Notes: generated by a model from the letters alone, not told the origin. A stretch of DNA of 11,635 bases from DAOTZS01 sp034434335 (GCA_034434335.1 DAOTZS010000109.1:1-11635); one strand, 5' to 3'. Positions 1-7,243 are shown, counted from the first letter of the stretch. Made by a program: numbers and translations.

Positions 1-118
1 TTGGGCCTGCGGCCAGTGGTTGGCCTTTGCCGACCTCTCTCATGATGCTTACATGAAGGGTGTCGGTGGAGGCCGACACCCGGCACGAAGTGCCCAGGAG
101 GGGCGATTTCAATCGGCC
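1..118. repeat. Structured dispersed repeat, copy 1
   Basis: This copy aligns with 7244-7361 in direct orientation at roughly 88-89% identity by hand, with one single-base gap. Both copies keep the same series of short inverted repeats: a GGTTGGC/GCCGACC hairpin, a GTGTCGGT/GCCGACAC hairpin, GGCAC-gaa-GTGCC, and CGATT-tc-AATCG. Two differences from copy 2 turn a C-G pair into a U-G pair, so pairing survives. The copy starts at the first base of the window, so its left end may be missing. It lies just past the stop codon of the minus-strand phosphoesterase gene. No coding function is apparent; it could be a REP-like repeat or a transcribed structured element. Confidence 0.8.
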
Positions 119-136
119 TGAATAAAGGACGCAGCC

Positions 137-1222
137 CTACGGGCCAGCAGAGGCAGAGCAGCGCTCTGCCCTACCAGCGCCTGCAGGGGCTTTGTTCTCA
201 GCGCGAGGGTTGAGCCCGGCCTCTCTGGCCGGGACCAGGTGGATCAGGGCTGCCTGTGGCAGGACGCCGAGCCGCAGGGGAACGCTCTCGCCCAACCCCT
301 GGCTTACGAACATGCGCGCCTGGCCCCGCTGGAACCAGCCGGCCGGGCACCGGCGGGTCAGGTGGGTGCCCTGGGTGTGGATGGCACCGATCAGCGGGAG
401 GCGGATTTGCCCGCCATGGGTGTGGCCAGCCAGCACCAGGTCGGCCCGCTCGATGCCCGGATCGAGCCAGATGTCGGGGTTGTGCGCCAGCAGGATCAGC
501 AGGGCATCGTTGGGGACGGGGGCCAGGGCTGCGGCCAGGTCGGGCCGGCCCTCGGTGTGATCGTCCACGCCGGCGATCCAGAGGTCGAGATCGTCTCCCT
601 GAAGATGGAACGCCTGATTGACCAGTGGCTGCACCCCTGCCTGAGCAAGAGCCGTCTGGATGGCTGTTATGTCGTTGTAGGCCACTGGCAGGCGCACCAG
701 CTCGTTGCGCACGACCTTACGCACGAACTCTGCCATCTGGCGCGCGGCTCTGGCCAGGCGCGCCAGGCTTTTGCCGGGGTTCCCCTGCTCTGACGAGAGG
801 TCGCGGCTATTGTCAAACATGCTCCAAACCGAATACTCGGCGTAGTCGTGATTGCCCAGGCAGCAGAAGGTTCCTGAGGAAGGGTGCAGGGTTTGCAGGA
901 AGGCCAGCGCAGCCGGAAGGCCGTGGATGGTGTGGATCAGATCGCCCGTGAAGAACACCAGATCGTAGTGCTCGCCGGCCAGGAGCCTCTGGAGGTTGGC
1001 AACCTTGTCTGCCTCGATGCGACTATCGGCGCCAAAATGGAGATCGGAAAGGTGGAGGATGACCAGTCCTTTGGCCGGCAGGCGGGGCCTGTCCACCGTG
1101 ATGACAAAGCGATCCAGGCGCACGCGCCTTCGCTCGATGTGGCGTGCATACAGCCAGCCCAGGAGGCTGGCAAGGCCGGCCAGGAGGCCCAGGCGGGCCC
1201 ACACGGCGGGGAGGCTCCTCAT
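137..1222 (-). CDS. Membrane-anchored calcineurin-like metallophosphoesterase (YkuE/YaeI type)
   Basis: A 361-residue protein expected to hydrolyse phosphoester or pyrophosphate bonds at a two-metal centre; the substrate is unknown. A hydrophobic N-terminal segment (about residues 5-25) followed by an Arg-rich stretch suggests a membrane anchor, with the catalytic domain's side not fixed by sequence. All family motifs are present: D60-L-H62, GD 93-94, G123-N-H-D126, H247 in AHNPD, and GHTHGGQ 266-272. The start ATG at 1222 overlaps the TGA of the upstream paralogue by four bases (ATGA), so translation is probably coupled. The C-terminus (about 333-361) is an Arg/Ala/Gly-rich tail absent from the paralogue and encoded partly by a palindrome at 152-170. 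Family assignment is firm; the physiological role is not. Confidence 0.93.
   Translation of the reverse strand: MRSLPAVWARLGLLAGLASLLGWLYARHIERRRVRLDRFVITVDRPRLPAKGLVILHLSDLHFGADSRIEADKVANLQRLLAGEHYDLVFFTGDLIHTIHGLPAALAFLQTLHPSSGTFCCLGNHDYAEYSVWSMFDNSRDLSSEQGNPGKSLARLARAARQMAEFVRKVVRNELVRLPVAYNDITAIQTALAQAGVQPLVNQAFHLQGDDLDLWIAGVDDHTEGRPDLAAALAPVPNDALLILLAHNPDIWLDPGIERADLVLAGHTHGGQIRLPLIGAIHTQGTHLTRRCPAGWFQRGQARMFVSQGLGESVPLRLGVLPQAALIHLVPAREAGLNPRAENKAPAGAGRAERCSASAGP
152..170. repeat. Palindrome inside the C-terminal tail of the phosphoesterase gene
   Basis: GGCAGAGC (152-159), a three-base loop, then GCTCTGCC (163-170) form a perfect 8-bp inverted repeat. It lies in the coding part of the C-terminal extension, next to structured repeat copy 1. 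It looks like a REP-type intergenic palindrome read through by the gene. Confidence 0.55.
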
Positions 1223-2217
1223 ACATGGACCTCCTGGCCGGCGGGGACCAGACGGATGAGCGCGACCTGAGGCGGCGCGGCCAGGCGGAAGGGGAAGCTC
1301 TCCCCCAGACCGCGGCTGACAAACATGTGACTACGACCCTGGGTGAACCAGCCCGCCGGCCGGCTGTGGGTCAGGTGGGTGCCCTGGGTGTAGGGCGCGC
1401 CGACCAGGGGAAACCGGATTTGCCCACCATGGGTATGTCCGGCCAGGATCAGGTGCGCGCGGCGGGCGAGAGGATGGAGCCAGAGGTCCGGATTATGGGT
1501 CAGCAGGATCAGCCCTGCGCCATCCGGCACCTGGGCAAGCGCAGCGTCCAGATCCGGCTCCCCCTGGGTGAGGTCATCCACCCCGGCGATCCACAGCTCC
1601 ATGCCGTCTGACCGGACGCGCGCGGCCTGGTTGACCAGCGGTTGCACGCCATATGCGCTCAGGCTGGCATGCAGGGCCGAAATATCGTTGGATTTCACGT
1701 GCAGCGTGGCTCGCTGGTTGCGAACCACGTGAAGGACAAACTGATAGAATCCCCTCAGCACGGCCAGAGCTGCGGGCCGGCCTTGCTGCTCGGGGGACGC
1801 CACCACCTGTCTGTAGAGAGCCCTGAAGCCCGACTCCCAGTAGTCCCGATTGCCAAGGCAACTGAAGGCTCCCAGCCGTGGGTGCAGGGTCTGTACCAGG
1901 GCCAGGGCGGTGGGCAGGCCGGCCATGTTGTGGATCAGGTCGCCCGTCAGGGCTACCAGGTCGTAGTGCTCGTTGGCCAGCAGGCCTTGCAGCCGCTCCA
2001 GCTTCACCCGTTGCACAGAGCCGTGGTCACGGCAGTGGAGGTCAGAGAGGTGCAGGATGGTCAACCCTTCCGCCGGCAGGCCGGGCAGGTCCACGGCCAG
2101 GGTGAAGCGGTCGAGCTGCACCCTGACCGGCTCGACAAAGTGTGCGTAGAGAGCTGTCAGCGCCCCTGCCCCCAAACAGGCGGTCAGGAAGGGTGCCAGT
2201 CCACGAGGTTGCGGCAT
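1219..2217 (-). CDS. Membrane-anchored calcineurin-like metallophosphoesterase with GNRD motif
   Basis: A 332-residue paralogue of the next gene downstream, with the same layout: a short hydrophobic N-terminus (about residues 7-28), then a phosphoesterase domain. I chose the ATG at 2217 because AGGAG lies a few bases upstream and the product then aligns end to end with the paralogue; an upstream in-frame start would add 57 residues of poor character. Motifs seen are D59-L-H61, GD 92-93, H241 in THNPD and GHTHGGQ 260-266. The usual GNH[DE] box reads G122-N-R-D125: the conserved His, which in this family assists catalysis, is Arg (codon CGG). Asn and Asp are kept, so metal binding may persist with altered activity. 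It is the first gene of a two-gene operon driven by the divergent promoter at 2285-2313. Confidence 0.92.
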   Translation of the reverse strand: MPQPRGLAPFLTACLGAGALTALYAHFVEPVRVQLDRFTLAVDLPGLPAEGLTILHLSDLHCRDHGSVQRVKLERLQGLLANEHYDLVALTGDLIHNMAGLPTALALVQTLHPRLGAFSCLGNRDYWESGFRALYRQVVASPEQQGRPAALAVLRGFYQFVLHVVRNQRATLHVKSNDISALHASLSAYGVQPLVNQAARVRSDGMELWIAGVDDLTQGEPDLDAALAQVPDGAGLILLTHNPDLWLHPLARRAHLILAGHTHGGQIRFPLVGAPYTQGTHLTHSRPAGWFTQGRSHMFVSRGLGESFPFRLAAPPQVALIRLVPAGQEVHV

Positions 2218-2284
2218 CAATTGCTCCTGTTCTCGGCGGAGATGGATAAGCGCCAGGCCCTGGACATGGGCTTCTGGCCGACCC

Positions 2285-2313
2285 TTTATACCACGGATTG
2301 CTGCAGATGACAA
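2285..2313 (-). promoter_or_regulatory. Sigma70-type promoter for the phosphoesterase pair
   Basis: On the minus strand, TTGTCA (2313-2308) and TATAAA (2290-2285) are separated by exactly 17 bases. Transcription would start near 2278 and give a leader of about 60 nt before the ATG at 2217. Confidence 0.6.
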
Positions 2314-2316
2314 CGG

Positions 2317-2345
2317 TTGTGAGGCGATATGGCTTGTGTTATAAT
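2317..2345 (+). promoter_or_regulatory. Sigma70-type promoter for the molybdenum hydroxylase operon
   Basis: TTGTGA (2317-2322) and a perfect TATAAT (2340-2345) are separated by 17 bases. The expected start is near 2352, at the first base of the GGAGGT ribosome binding site, so the leader would be only about 10 nt. Its -35 box lies three bases from the -35 box of the opposing promoter. Confidence 0.6.
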
Positions 2346-2361
2346 CTCGCCGGAGGTGACA

Positions 2362-3216
2362 ATGCTGCTGAATCTGCGCGAGTATCATCGGCCATCTGCT
2401 CTGGATGAGGCGTTGGCTCTGCTGGCCCGGCCAGGGATTCGTACCGTGCCCCTGGCCGGCGGTGACGCCTTGCTCGGGTCCGGCGATCCGGCGGTGGAAG
2501 CTGTGGTGGACCTGCAGGGGCTGGGCCTGGATGCGATCGCTGAGGATGGCGAGCGGGCCTGCCTGCGTATCGGAGCGATGGTCAGGCGTGCCGGGTTGGC
2601 GGCCGACGAGAGGGTGCAGGGGTGCTACGCTGGGGTAATTGCTCAGGCCGCCGGGCGCTGGCCGGGCAGCCTGCAGCGCAACCGGGGCACGCTGGGCGGC
2701 GCGCTGGCGATGGCCGCACCCGATGATCCCCTGGTGGTGGCCATGTTAGCGTGCGAGGCTGTTGTGGTCCTGCATAGCCAGGCCGGGGCACAGGAGGTTG
2801 CCCTGGCCGATTTTCTGCCTCATAGGCTCTCCATGCTGGCCGCGCCGGCTTTGATCACCGAGGTGTGGCTGCCGTTGCCCGTTCCGGGCATGGCCGCGGC
2901 CATGGCAACGGTCGCTCGCACCCCGGCTGACTGGCCCATTGTCGTGGCGGTGGCCGTCCTGGAGGTGGAGCAGGGGCGGTGTCGCCGTGTGCGGCTGGCA
3001 TTGGGCGGCGTGGCCGACAGGCCTGTGCGCCTGCCCGAGGTCGAACAGTTGCTCGAAGGGCATAGCCTGACCGCTGAGGCGATGGCTGGCCTCGAGCAGC
3101 GCGTGAAGGAGCTGGTGCAGCCCTGCGGGGACTTTCGCGGCAGCGCCGAATATCGGCAGGCCATGGCCGGGGTGCTGAGCCGGCGGGCCGTAAGCGAGGC
3201 GTTGATAAGGTGCTAG
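2362..3216 (+). CDS. FAD-binding subunit of a molybdenum hydroxylase (CoxM/XdhB type)
   Basis: A 284-residue protein that should take electrons from the [2Fe-2S] clusters of its partner and pass them to an acceptor through FAD. The start ATG at 2362 is chosen for the GGAGGT at 2352-2357; an in-frame ATG at 2329 lies upstream of the -10 box and has no such site. The FAD motifs are recognisable: AGGDALL at 32-38 (family form AGGTDLL, slightly altered) and QRNRGTLGGALA at 105-116. The C-terminal part (about 178-280) fits the CO dehydrogenase flavoprotein C-terminal domain. Length is typical. It is the first gene of the operon, and its stop overlaps the GTG start of the next gene by seven bases. 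Substrate specificity lies in the large subunit and cannot be inferred here. Confidence 0.9.
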   Translation: MLLNLREYHRPSALDEALALLARPGIRTVPLAGGDALLGSGDPAVEAVVDLQGLGLDAIAEDGERACLRIGAMVRRAGLAADERVQGCYAGVIAQAAGRWPGSLQRNRGTLGGALAMAAPDDPLVVAMLACEAVVVLHSQAGAQEVALADFLPHRLSMLAAPALITEVWLPLPVPGMAAAMATVARTPADWPIVVAVAVLEVEQGRCRRVRLALGGVADRPVRLPEVEQLLEGHSLTAEAMAGLEQRVKELVQPCGDFRGSAEYRQAMAGVLSRRAVSEALIRC

Positions 3217-4115
3217 ACAGGTCGCCAGGGCCGTCACGCGCGTCAGGCGTCAGGATGGCCCTGATTGTGGTGGCGTTTGAGCTGGCCCTGGTGGGCGGGG
3301 CGCTATGGCTGATCGGCCGTCCCATAGAGAGGGATGCCGCGGCCGTGTCCACGGCAACCCTGCCGGTGGCCGAGGCTGGCTCGCTCAGGGTCACGCCCCG
3401 GCCGGCTGTGATGGCTGAAGCGGTGCAAGCGACTCCGGTACCCCCGCTCGTGGCTACGCCTCAGGCCACGGAAGAGGCCACCCGGGCAGCCGAGCCGCCC
3501 ACCCCTGTTGCTGTGACGCCGTCCCCCGCACCTGCCATGCACAGGCCCGTGGTGCCTACTCCCACGGAGACGGCGGTTCCCACCCCAACCGAGACCCTGG
3601 CCCCCACGGCCACCTCAGCCCCGCCTCTGCCCCAGGCTGAGGTGGAGGCAGCGTCGGCGGCCGGGATGCCCGCTCAGCCGGCCGAGCCCCCATCGGCCGA
3701 CCTGCCTGACGACGTAACCGACGCGCAGGTGATCGAGCTGACCCGGCGGATCAACCAGGCCCGGGCTGAGGCTGGCCTGCCGGCGCTGGCCTGGTGCCGG
3801 GAACTGGCCCTGGCGGCCCAAATGCATGCCGAAGACATGGCCGCGCACGGCTTTGTCAGCCACACGGGCTCAGACGGCTCTGAGGTGACCGATCGCATGC
3901 GACGGGCAGGATACGAGCCGGCCTTCCGGGGGGAGATCATCGCCTGGGTGCCAGGCGGCCAGGAGCTCGCCTTTGCCGGCTGGTGGGAGAGCCAGGCGCA
4001 CCACGCGACGATTTTAGGGGAAGCCTACCGCGATTTCGGCATTGCGCGGGTGCCTCACCCGACGCGCGCTGGTCACAATTATTTTGTTGTGGTCTTCGGA
4101 CGCCGGCGAGGGTAA
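3210..4115 (+). CDS. Membrane-anchored CAP (SCP/PR1-like) domain protein
   Basis: A 301-residue protein with an N-terminal hydrophobic segment (about 16-36), a long Pro/Thr/Ala-rich linker (about 62-165) and a C-terminal CAP domain (about 170-298). This suggests an extracytoplasmic domain held away from the membrane. Conserved CAP features are HAEDM (206-210), H218 in FVSHTG, GE 241-242 where many bacterial members have GEN, and WWESQAHH (258-265). Bacterial CAP domains have no single known activity. The GTG at 3210 overlaps the FAD-subunit gene by seven bases and implies coupling; an ATG at 3255 just before the hydrophobic segment is a plausible alternative start. It is unexpected between two subunit genes of one enzyme. 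Confidence 0.85.
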   Translation: MLDRSPGPSRASGVRMALIVVAFELALVGGALWLIGRPIERDAAAVSTATLPVAEAGSLRVTPRPAVMAEAVQATPVPPLVATPQATEEATRAAEPPTPVAVTPSPAPAMHRPVVPTPTETAVPTPTETLAPTATSAPPLPQAEVEAASAAGMPAQPAEPPSADLPDDVTDAQVIELTRRINQARAEAGLPALAWCRELALAAQMHAEDMAAHGFVSHTGSDGSEVTDRMRRAGYEPAFRGEIIAWVPGGQELAFAGWWESQAHHATILGEAYRDFGIARVPHPTRAGHNYFVVVFGRRRG

Positions 4116-4149
4116 GGCATCGCTGGCCGACAAATGGAGGTAATTGCCA

Positions 4150-5286
4150 ATGCGGCTCGAGTTCATACTCAACGGAAGATCGGAGAGCTGGGAAATCGCG
4201 GCCAACGAGTCATTGCTGGCTGCTCTGCGTCGTCACGGTGTGTTCAGCGTCAAGCACGGCTGCGAGACGGGGGAGTGCGGCGCGTGCGCAGTGCTGCTGG
4301 ACGGCGTCCCAACAACGTCGTGCACGCTGCTGGCGGCCCAGGCGCACGGCCATACGGTGACGACGGTAGAGGCCCTGGGCGCGTACCCTGAGCAGGGTTG
4401 GCGACACACGGCCGGCCTGCACCCCATTCAGCAGGCTTTTGTTGAGACGGGGGCCATCCAGTGCGGGTATTGCACGCCGGCGTTGGTGTTGACTGCCTAT
4501 GCCCTCTTGCAGCGCAACCCCAATCCCACTGAGGCCGAGGTGCGCCAGGCCCTTTCCGGAGTCCTGTGCCGTTGCACCGGCTATGTCAAGCCGGTGGAAG
4601 CGGTCTTGCTTGCGGCGGCCAGGATGCGCGGGGAACCGCTGGCCGGCCGTCCCCCCGCTTGGGGCGTTGGCGGAGACCAGCCTTCTCCGCCCGCGCCAGA
4701 GTATTCGCCGACTCTACCGTCTCCCAATCTACCCTCTCCCGCCCTACCATTCGGCTCCTTAGCCACCACCCAGACCCAGGTCTTGCCCGAGGTCGTCGTG
4801 GCGCCCGTCCAGGCCCGACATGTGGGCGCGGCGGTGCCCAAGGTGGATGCCGTGAAGCTGGTGCAGGGTAAGCCGGCCTTCGCCGCGGACTTCGAGCTGC
4901 GCGGCATGCTGGTGGGCAAGTTGCTTCACAGCCCGATCGCGCATGGCTACATCAAGCGCATTGACGTGAGCAAGGCGCGGGCTTTGCCCGGCGTGCACGC
5001 TGTGCTCACCTATCAGGACGTGCCGCGCGTGGCCCACTCGACGGCCGGCCAGTCGGACCCCATCCCCGGCCCGCTGGACTTCTTCAGCCTCGACCGCAAG
5101 GTACGCTTCGTGGGGGACCGGGTGGCCGCAGTGGCAGCCGAGACGGAGGAGATCGCCCGTCGCGCGCTGGAGCTAATCGAGGTCGAGTATGAAGAGCTCC
5201 CGGCCGTCCTCGACCCGCGCGCCAGTATGGCCCCGGGCGCGCCGGTGATCCACGATGAGCCGGACTACGTGCCCTTCGGCGAGTGA
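4150..5286 (+). CDS. Molybdenum hydroxylase: two [2Fe-2S] domains fused to hammerhead domain, frame broken at 3' end
   Basis: A 378-residue N-terminal portion of a fused iron-sulfur/molybdopterin hydroxylase. The plant-type [2Fe-2S] domain has C38, C43, C46 and C58; the second, helical [2Fe-2S] domain has C105, C108, C140 and C142. A Pro/Ser-rich linker (about 171-215) is partly encoded by a CTACC/CTCCC repeat. Residues 220 to about 368 form the Ald_Xan_dh_C (a/b hammerhead) domain. The ATG at 4150 follows GGAGG (4136-4140) by nine bases; a TTG at 4144 is a weaker alternative. The frame ends at TGA 5284-5286, exactly where homologues continue into the molybdopterin-binding domain, which is found in the next frame from about 5285. 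This is either a frameshift (natural or sequencing) or a genuinely split protein. The fusion order resembles Mop-type aldehyde oxidoreductases. Confidence 0.88.
   Translation: MRLEFILNGRSESWEIAANESLLAALRRHGVFSVKHGCETGECGACAVLLDGVPTTSCTLLAAQAHGHTVTTVEALGAYPEQGWRHTAGLHPIQQAFVETGAIQCGYCTPALVLTAYALLQRNPNPTEAEVRQALSGVLCRCTGYVKPVEAVLLAAARMRGEPLAGRPPAWGVGGDQPSPPAPEYSPTLPSPNLPSPALPFGSLATTQTQVLPEVVVAPVQARHVGAAVPKVDAVKLVQGKPAFAADFELRGMLVGKLLHSPIAHGYIKRIDVSKARALPGVHAVLTYQDVPRVAHSTAGQSDPIPGPLDFFSLDRKVRFVGDRVAAVAAETEEIARRALELIEVEYEELPAVLDPRASMAPGAPVIHDEPDYVPFGE
4704..4750. repeat. CTACC/CTCCC short-repeat insert, site A (in frame)
   Basis: A run of CTACC and CTCCC units starts with TTCGCCGACTCTACC and encodes a Ser/Pro/Leu-rich linker (about residues 186-201) between the second [2Fe-2S] domain and the hammerhead domain. 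The same opening, one base shorter, is found at 6211-6224, so both belong to one repeat family. A perfect 8-bp inverted repeat, GGCGGAGA (4669-4676) with TCTCCGCC (4684-4691), lies just upstream. Confidence 0.6.
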
Positions 5287-7213
5287 CCCGCAGCGCAACC
5301 TGGCCGCGCGCATCCATATCCAGTTGGGAGACGTAGACGAGGCATTTAAGCGGGCAGACCACGTGTTCGAAGGGGAATACGAGGTGCCCAGGGTACAGCA
5401 GGCCCCCATCGAGCCATACGTCTGCATCACCTACTGGGACGAGGACGACCGGCTGGTGATCCGCACCTCGACCCAGGTGCCGTTCCACGTGCGACGCATG
5501 CTGGCCCCGGTCCTGGGCCTGCCCGTCAAGCGCATCCGGGTGATCAAGCCACGCATCGGGGGTGGCTTTGGCAACAAGCAGGAGGTGATGCTGGAAGACA
5601 TCTGCGCGCACCTCACCATTGCCACGGGCCGGCCGGTCAAGATGGAGTACACCCGCGAGGAGCAGTTCAGCGCCAGCACCTCGCGGCACTCGATGATCAT
5701 CCGCCTGCGCACCGGCGTGATGAACGACGGCCGCATCGTTGCCAACGAGATGCGCATCCTGAGCGACACGGGCGCCTACGGCAACCACGCGCTGACGGTC
5801 ACCGGCAACACCGGCCACAAGGCGATGTCCCTTTACCCGGCCAACAAGGGGCCAGATGGGCAGTCGCACATCCGCTTTGTGGCCGACATCGTCTACACCA
5901 ACCTGCCTCCCGCCGGCGCTTTTCGCGGCTACGGTGTGCCCCAGGGTTTCTTCGCGCTGGAGAGCCACATGGAACGGATCGCCCGCGAGCTGGGACTTGA
6001 CCCGTTGCAGTTCCGGTTGATGAACGTCATCCAGGCCGGCGAGGAGCACCCCATGTCCAGGGCCTGGAGCGAAGGCCGGGAGGCGCACGGGGAAATCATC
6101 CGCACCTGCGCCATTGCCGAGTGCGCGCGGGTGGGCGCAGAACTCATTGGATGGGATTCTGGCGGGCCGGTAGATCAGGAAATCGGTAAATTGGGAGGTG
6201 AGGACACCCCTTCGCCACTCTACCAATCTACCAACTTACCAGCTCCCAACCTACCATCCCCCATCCTCCGCGGCCAGGGGGTGGCCTTTGTCATGCAGGG
6301 CACGGCCATTCCCAACCTGGACATGGGTGCGGCCAGCATCAAGCTGAACGACGATGGCAGCTTCAACCTGCTGGTGGGTGCCACAGACCTGGGCACGGGC
6401 TCTGATACGGTGCTGGCCCAAATGGCTGCCGACATCCTGGGGTGCGAGCCGGAAGATATCATCGTCTACTCGTCCGACACCGACTTCACCCCCTTCGACA
6501 AGGGCGCCTATGCCAGCAGCACCACCTACATTTCGGGCGGGGCGGTGGCCGAGGCAGCCCGCAAGGTGGCTGCCCAGATCCAGCAGGTGGCAGGCCAGAT
6601 GCTGGGGGTGCCGGCCGAGGAAGTGGTGTTGGCCGAGCGGCGGGCCTGGGCTCCTGACGGCCGCAGCGTGACCCTGGCCGAGGTAGCCCTGGAAAGCCTG
6701 CATCACACCAACCAGCATCAGATCATGGCCGTCGGCTCGTGGATGAGCCCCGATAGCCCGCCCCCCTTCGCGGCTCAGTTCGCCCAGGTGGCCGTAGATG
6801 TGGAGACCGGCCAGGTAACGGTGGAGAAGCTGGCCATGGTCCTGGACTGCGGGGTGATCGTCAACCCTCTGACGGCCTCGGGCCAGGTGGAGGGTGGGAT
6901 GGCCCAGGCCCTGGGCTATGCGATCTGCGAGGAGATGGCTTTCGACAGGCATGGTCGGCTCCTCAACCCGCGCTTCGGCCCCTACCACATCTTTACCGCC
7001 GATGAGATGCCAGAAATGCAGGTGCGCTTCGTGGAGACCTTCGAGCCCACTCACCCGTTTGGCGTCAAGGCCGTGGCCGAGATCCCGCTGGATGGTGTGG
7101 CGCCGGCGGTGGCCAATGCGGTCTACGCGGCCACCGGGGTGCAGATCACAGCCATCCCGCTGACCCCGGAAAGGGTCTGGCGCGCGCTGGGGCACAAGAA
7201 AGGTCGATGGTAA
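5255..7213 (+). CDS. Molybdopterin-binding large-subunit portion of molybdenum hydroxylase (continuation in shifted frame)
   Basis: A 652-codon open frame carrying both molybdopterin-binding domains of a xanthine dehydrogenase/aldehyde oxidoreductase. Real homology begins near residue 11 (DPQRN); the first ten residues overlap the upstream gene out of frame, and the ATG at 5255 has no convincing ribosome binding site. Motifs: IGGGFGNK 101-108, AFRGYGVPQ 222-230, GATDLGTGSDTVLAQ 375-389, QVEGGMAQALGYA 544-556 and GVKAVAEI 603-610 with the likely catalytic Glu609. AFRGYG rather than AYRCSFR excludes a form I CO dehydrogenase. Residues about 302-338 contain a repeat-encoded insert in what is normally a short loop. 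Joined to the upstream frame by skipping one base near 5284, the whole would be a typical fused enzyme of about 1,020 residues. Its last 26 codons recur at 8134-8211. Confidence 0.88.
   Translation: MSRTTCPSASDPQRNLAARIHIQLGDVDEAFKRADHVFEGEYEVPRVQQAPIEPYVCITYWDEDDRLVIRTSTQVPFHVRRMLAPVLGLPVKRIRVIKPRIGGGFGNKQEVMLEDICAHLTIATGRPVKMEYTREEQFSASTSRHSMIIRLRTGVMNDGRIVANEMRILSDTGAYGNHALTVTGNTGHKAMSLYPANKGPDGQSHIRFVADIVYTNLPPAGAFRGYGVPQGFFALESHMERIARELGLDPLQFRLMNVIQAGEEHPMSRAWSEGREAHGEIIRTCAIAECARVGAELIGWDSGGPVDQEIGKLGGEDTPSPLYQSTNLPAPNLPSPILRGQGVAFVMQGTAIPNLDMGAASIKLNDDGSFNLLVGATDLGTGSDTVLAQMAADILGCEPEDIIVYSSDTDFTPFDKGAYASSTTYISGGAVAEAARKVAAQIQQVAGQMLGVPAEEVVLAERRAWAPDGRSVTLAEVALESLHHTNQHQIMAVGSWMSPDSPPPFAAQFAQVAVDVETGQVTVEKLAMVLDCGVIVNPLTASGQVEGGMAQALGYAICEEMAFDRHGRLLNPRFGPYHIFTADEMPEMQVRFVETFEPTHPFGVKAVAEIPLDGVAPAVANAVYAATGVQITAIPLTPERVWRALGHKKGRW
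6169..6270. repeat. CTACC/CTCCC short-repeat insert with inverted arms, site B (in frame)
   Basis: The right arm (6211-6270) is a run of CTACC, TTACC and CTCCC units that starts TTCGCCACTCTACC, as at site A. The left arm carries the same units in inverted orientation: GGTAAATTGGGAG (6185-6197) matches the reverse complement of 6243-6255 at 11 of 13 bases, and GGTAGAT (6169-6175) matches ATCTACC at 6226-6232. The insert stays in frame and encodes a Pro/Ser/Leu-rich loop (about residues 303-338) in the molybdopterin-binding domain. Confidence 0.65.
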
Positions 7214-7223
7214 CTGTTCAGAC

Positions 7224-7243
7224 GGTGACTGGAAGTCACCCTT

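Noticed and set aside
2329..2361. Upstream ATG at 2329 as start of the FAD subunit
   Set aside because: It lies upstream of the -10 box and lacks a ribosome binding site, while GGAGGT precedes the ATG at 2362.
5270..5290. Programmed +1 frameshift as in prfB, suggested by TGAC at the break
   Set aside because: The preceding codon GAG cannot re-pair in the +1 frame (AGT), and no Shine-Dalgarno stimulator lies just upstream.
5084..6226. A 380-codon minus-strand open frame, and another at 6251-7330
   Set aside because: Both are antisense to the molybdopterin domains, which carry conserved motifs in the plus frame. No family features are seen in the minus translations.
6169..6270. CRISPR array, because short units recur
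   Set aside because: Units are 5-8 bases, degenerate, without unique spacers, and lie in frame inside a gene.
5255..7213. Form I carbon monoxide dehydrogenase large subunit
   Set aside because: The active-site loop AYRCSFR is absent; AFRGYGVPQ is found instead.
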